Source: Lachnospiraceae bacterium
Lineage (GTDB): Bacteria; Bacillota; Clostridia; Lachnospirales; Lachnospiraceae
Length of the DNA stretch: 6,151 bases
Assembly (NCBI GenBank): GCA_024695225.1
Contig: JAILIO010000279.1
Coordinates: 1-6,151, forward strand
Direction of reading: 5' to 3'
A program made the position numbers and the translations under genes. Below, piece by piece: positions 5,879 through 6,151 of this stretch (position 1 is the first letter of the stretch; each line of letters starts with the position of its first letter). The notes beneath the pieces are model-generated. The model searched no databases. It was not told the origin of the DNA and saw only the letters and a program-made list of their open reading frames with translations.

Positions 5879-6151
5879 CCGGATAATCTCGGTTTCCCGG
5901 GCTTTCTGCGCTCTTATTTACCGGATAATCTCGGCTTCCCGGGCTTTCTGCGCTCTTATTTACCGGATAATCTCGGCTTCCCAGGCTTTCTGCGCTCTTA
6001 TTTACCGGATAATCTCGGCTTCCCGGGGCTTTCTGCGCTCTTATTTACCGGATAACCCGGTTTCCCGGGGCTTTCTGCGTTCTTATTTACCTGGCTGACT
6101 GCGCTTCCCGGGCTTTCTGCGCTCTTATTTACCTGGCTGACTGCGCTTCCC
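5879..6151. repeat. 42-bp tandem repeat array, 6.5 units, running off the right edge
   Basis: Units lie at 5879-5920, 5921-5962, 5963-6004, 6005-6047 (43 bp, one extra G), 6048-6089, 6090-6131 and a 20-bp partial unit 6132-6151. A plus-strand unit begins CCGGATAATCTCGGCTTCCC and ends in CGCTCTTATTTA. Units 1-4 are nearly identical, unit 5 has several changes, and units 6-7 replace the first half with CCTGGCTGACTGCGCTTCCC. No unique spacers separate the units, so it is not a CRISPR array. It sits directly upstream of the pseudo-amidase gene and would be its leader if transcribed. Confidence 0.95.
5998..6151 (-). CDS. Possible C-terminal tail of an upstream gene, made of a 14-residue repeat (partial)
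   Basis: On the minus strand one frame enters from the right edge and stays open for 50 codons, ending at a TAA (6000-5998) inside unit 3 of the array. It reads as repeats of NKSAESPGSAVSQV, then NKNAESPGKPGYPV, and ends SPGKPRLSGK. The composition is hydrophilic and rich in Ser, Pro, Ala and Gly, plausible for a disordered tail. The one-base-longer unit 4 shifts the frame into the stop. Openness is weak evidence, because a 42-bp unit open once is open in every copy, and the plus strand has an open frame here too. Only sequence beyond the edge can decide. Confidence 0.25.
   Translation of the reverse strand, partial: GSAVSQVNKSAESPGSAVSQVNKNAESPGKPGYPVNKSAESPGKPRLSGK

Noticed and set aside
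5831..5920. In-frame N-terminal extension of the pseudo-amidase into the repeat
   Set aside because: The frame is open back to a TAA at 5920-5918 but holds no ATG, GTG or TTG before the ATG at 5830.
5571..6098. A 175-codon plus-strand frame crossing the repeat array, with a 14-residue repeat
   Set aside because: It is antisense to the pseudo-amidase start, uses the linker repeat in reverse, and stays open in the array only because 42 is divisible by three. It has no ribosome site and its composition does not look like protein.
5879..6151. CRISPR array
   Set aside because: The units follow one another without unique spacers, and no cas gene is present.
1..6151. A defence island or mobile element
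   Set aside because: The helicase-nuclease could suggest one, but its neighbours are housekeeping and signalling genes, and there is no integrase, transposase, toxin-antitoxin pair or other defence gene.

Overview
The window looks like chromosome from a Gram-positive Clostridia-type bacterium, most likely of the Lachnospiraceae sort. This is inferred from protein style (a nuclease-fused Rad3/DinG helicase, the rdgB-phosphodiesterase pair, a stand-alone receiver with a separate HPt protein), strong AGGAGG-type ribosome sites and a base composition that is roughly balanced by eye. Every convincing gene lies on the minus strand, so transcription runs from right to left. I see no tRNA, rRNA, transposase, phage gene or CRISPR array.

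In transcription order: (1) 5879-6151 is a tandem array of a 42-bp repeat running off the right edge, perhaps overlapping the tail of an upstream gene. (2) 4724-5830 encodes a membrane-anchored protein with a C-terminal Amidase_3 fold that has lost its zinc ligands and catalytic glutamate. (3) 4497-4723 is a spacer with a 26-bp tandem repeat and a possible 44-codon ORF that overlaps the next start codon. (4) 3795-4496 is the RdgB/HAM1 house-cleaning nucleotide pyrophosphatase, with an unusual insertion of about 39 residues. (5) 3259-3741 is a YfcE/MJ0936-type metallophosphoesterase. (6) 2967-3258 is a spacer and leader made largely of degenerate 20- and 25-bp repeats, with a good -10 box. (7) 2565-2966 is a single-domain response regulator. 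(8) 1985-2578 is an HPt phosphotransfer protein overlapping it by 14 nt. (9) 1-1982 is the first 660 codons of a PD-(D/E)XK nuclease plus Rad3/DinG-type iron-sulfur helicase, truncated by the left edge.

Two functional groups are visible. The right-hand group (pseudo-amidase, RdgB, phosphoesterase) resembles the common Firmicutes neighbourhood where rdgB sits beside a small phosphodiesterase (ysnA-ysnB in Bacillus subtilis). The left-hand group (receiver, HPt, helicase) is tightly packed and probably one transcript: the first two proteins look like phosphorelay partners, and the helicase follows 2 nt after the HPt stop.

The most unusual property is that each spacer longer than 200 nt contains a short tandem repeat with its own period (about 20, about 25, 26 and 42 bp). 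The 42-bp unit ahead of the pseudo-amidase and the outer unit ahead of the response regulator appear to be diverged members of one family. The genes themselves belong to known families; I find no convincing new defence or mobile system.
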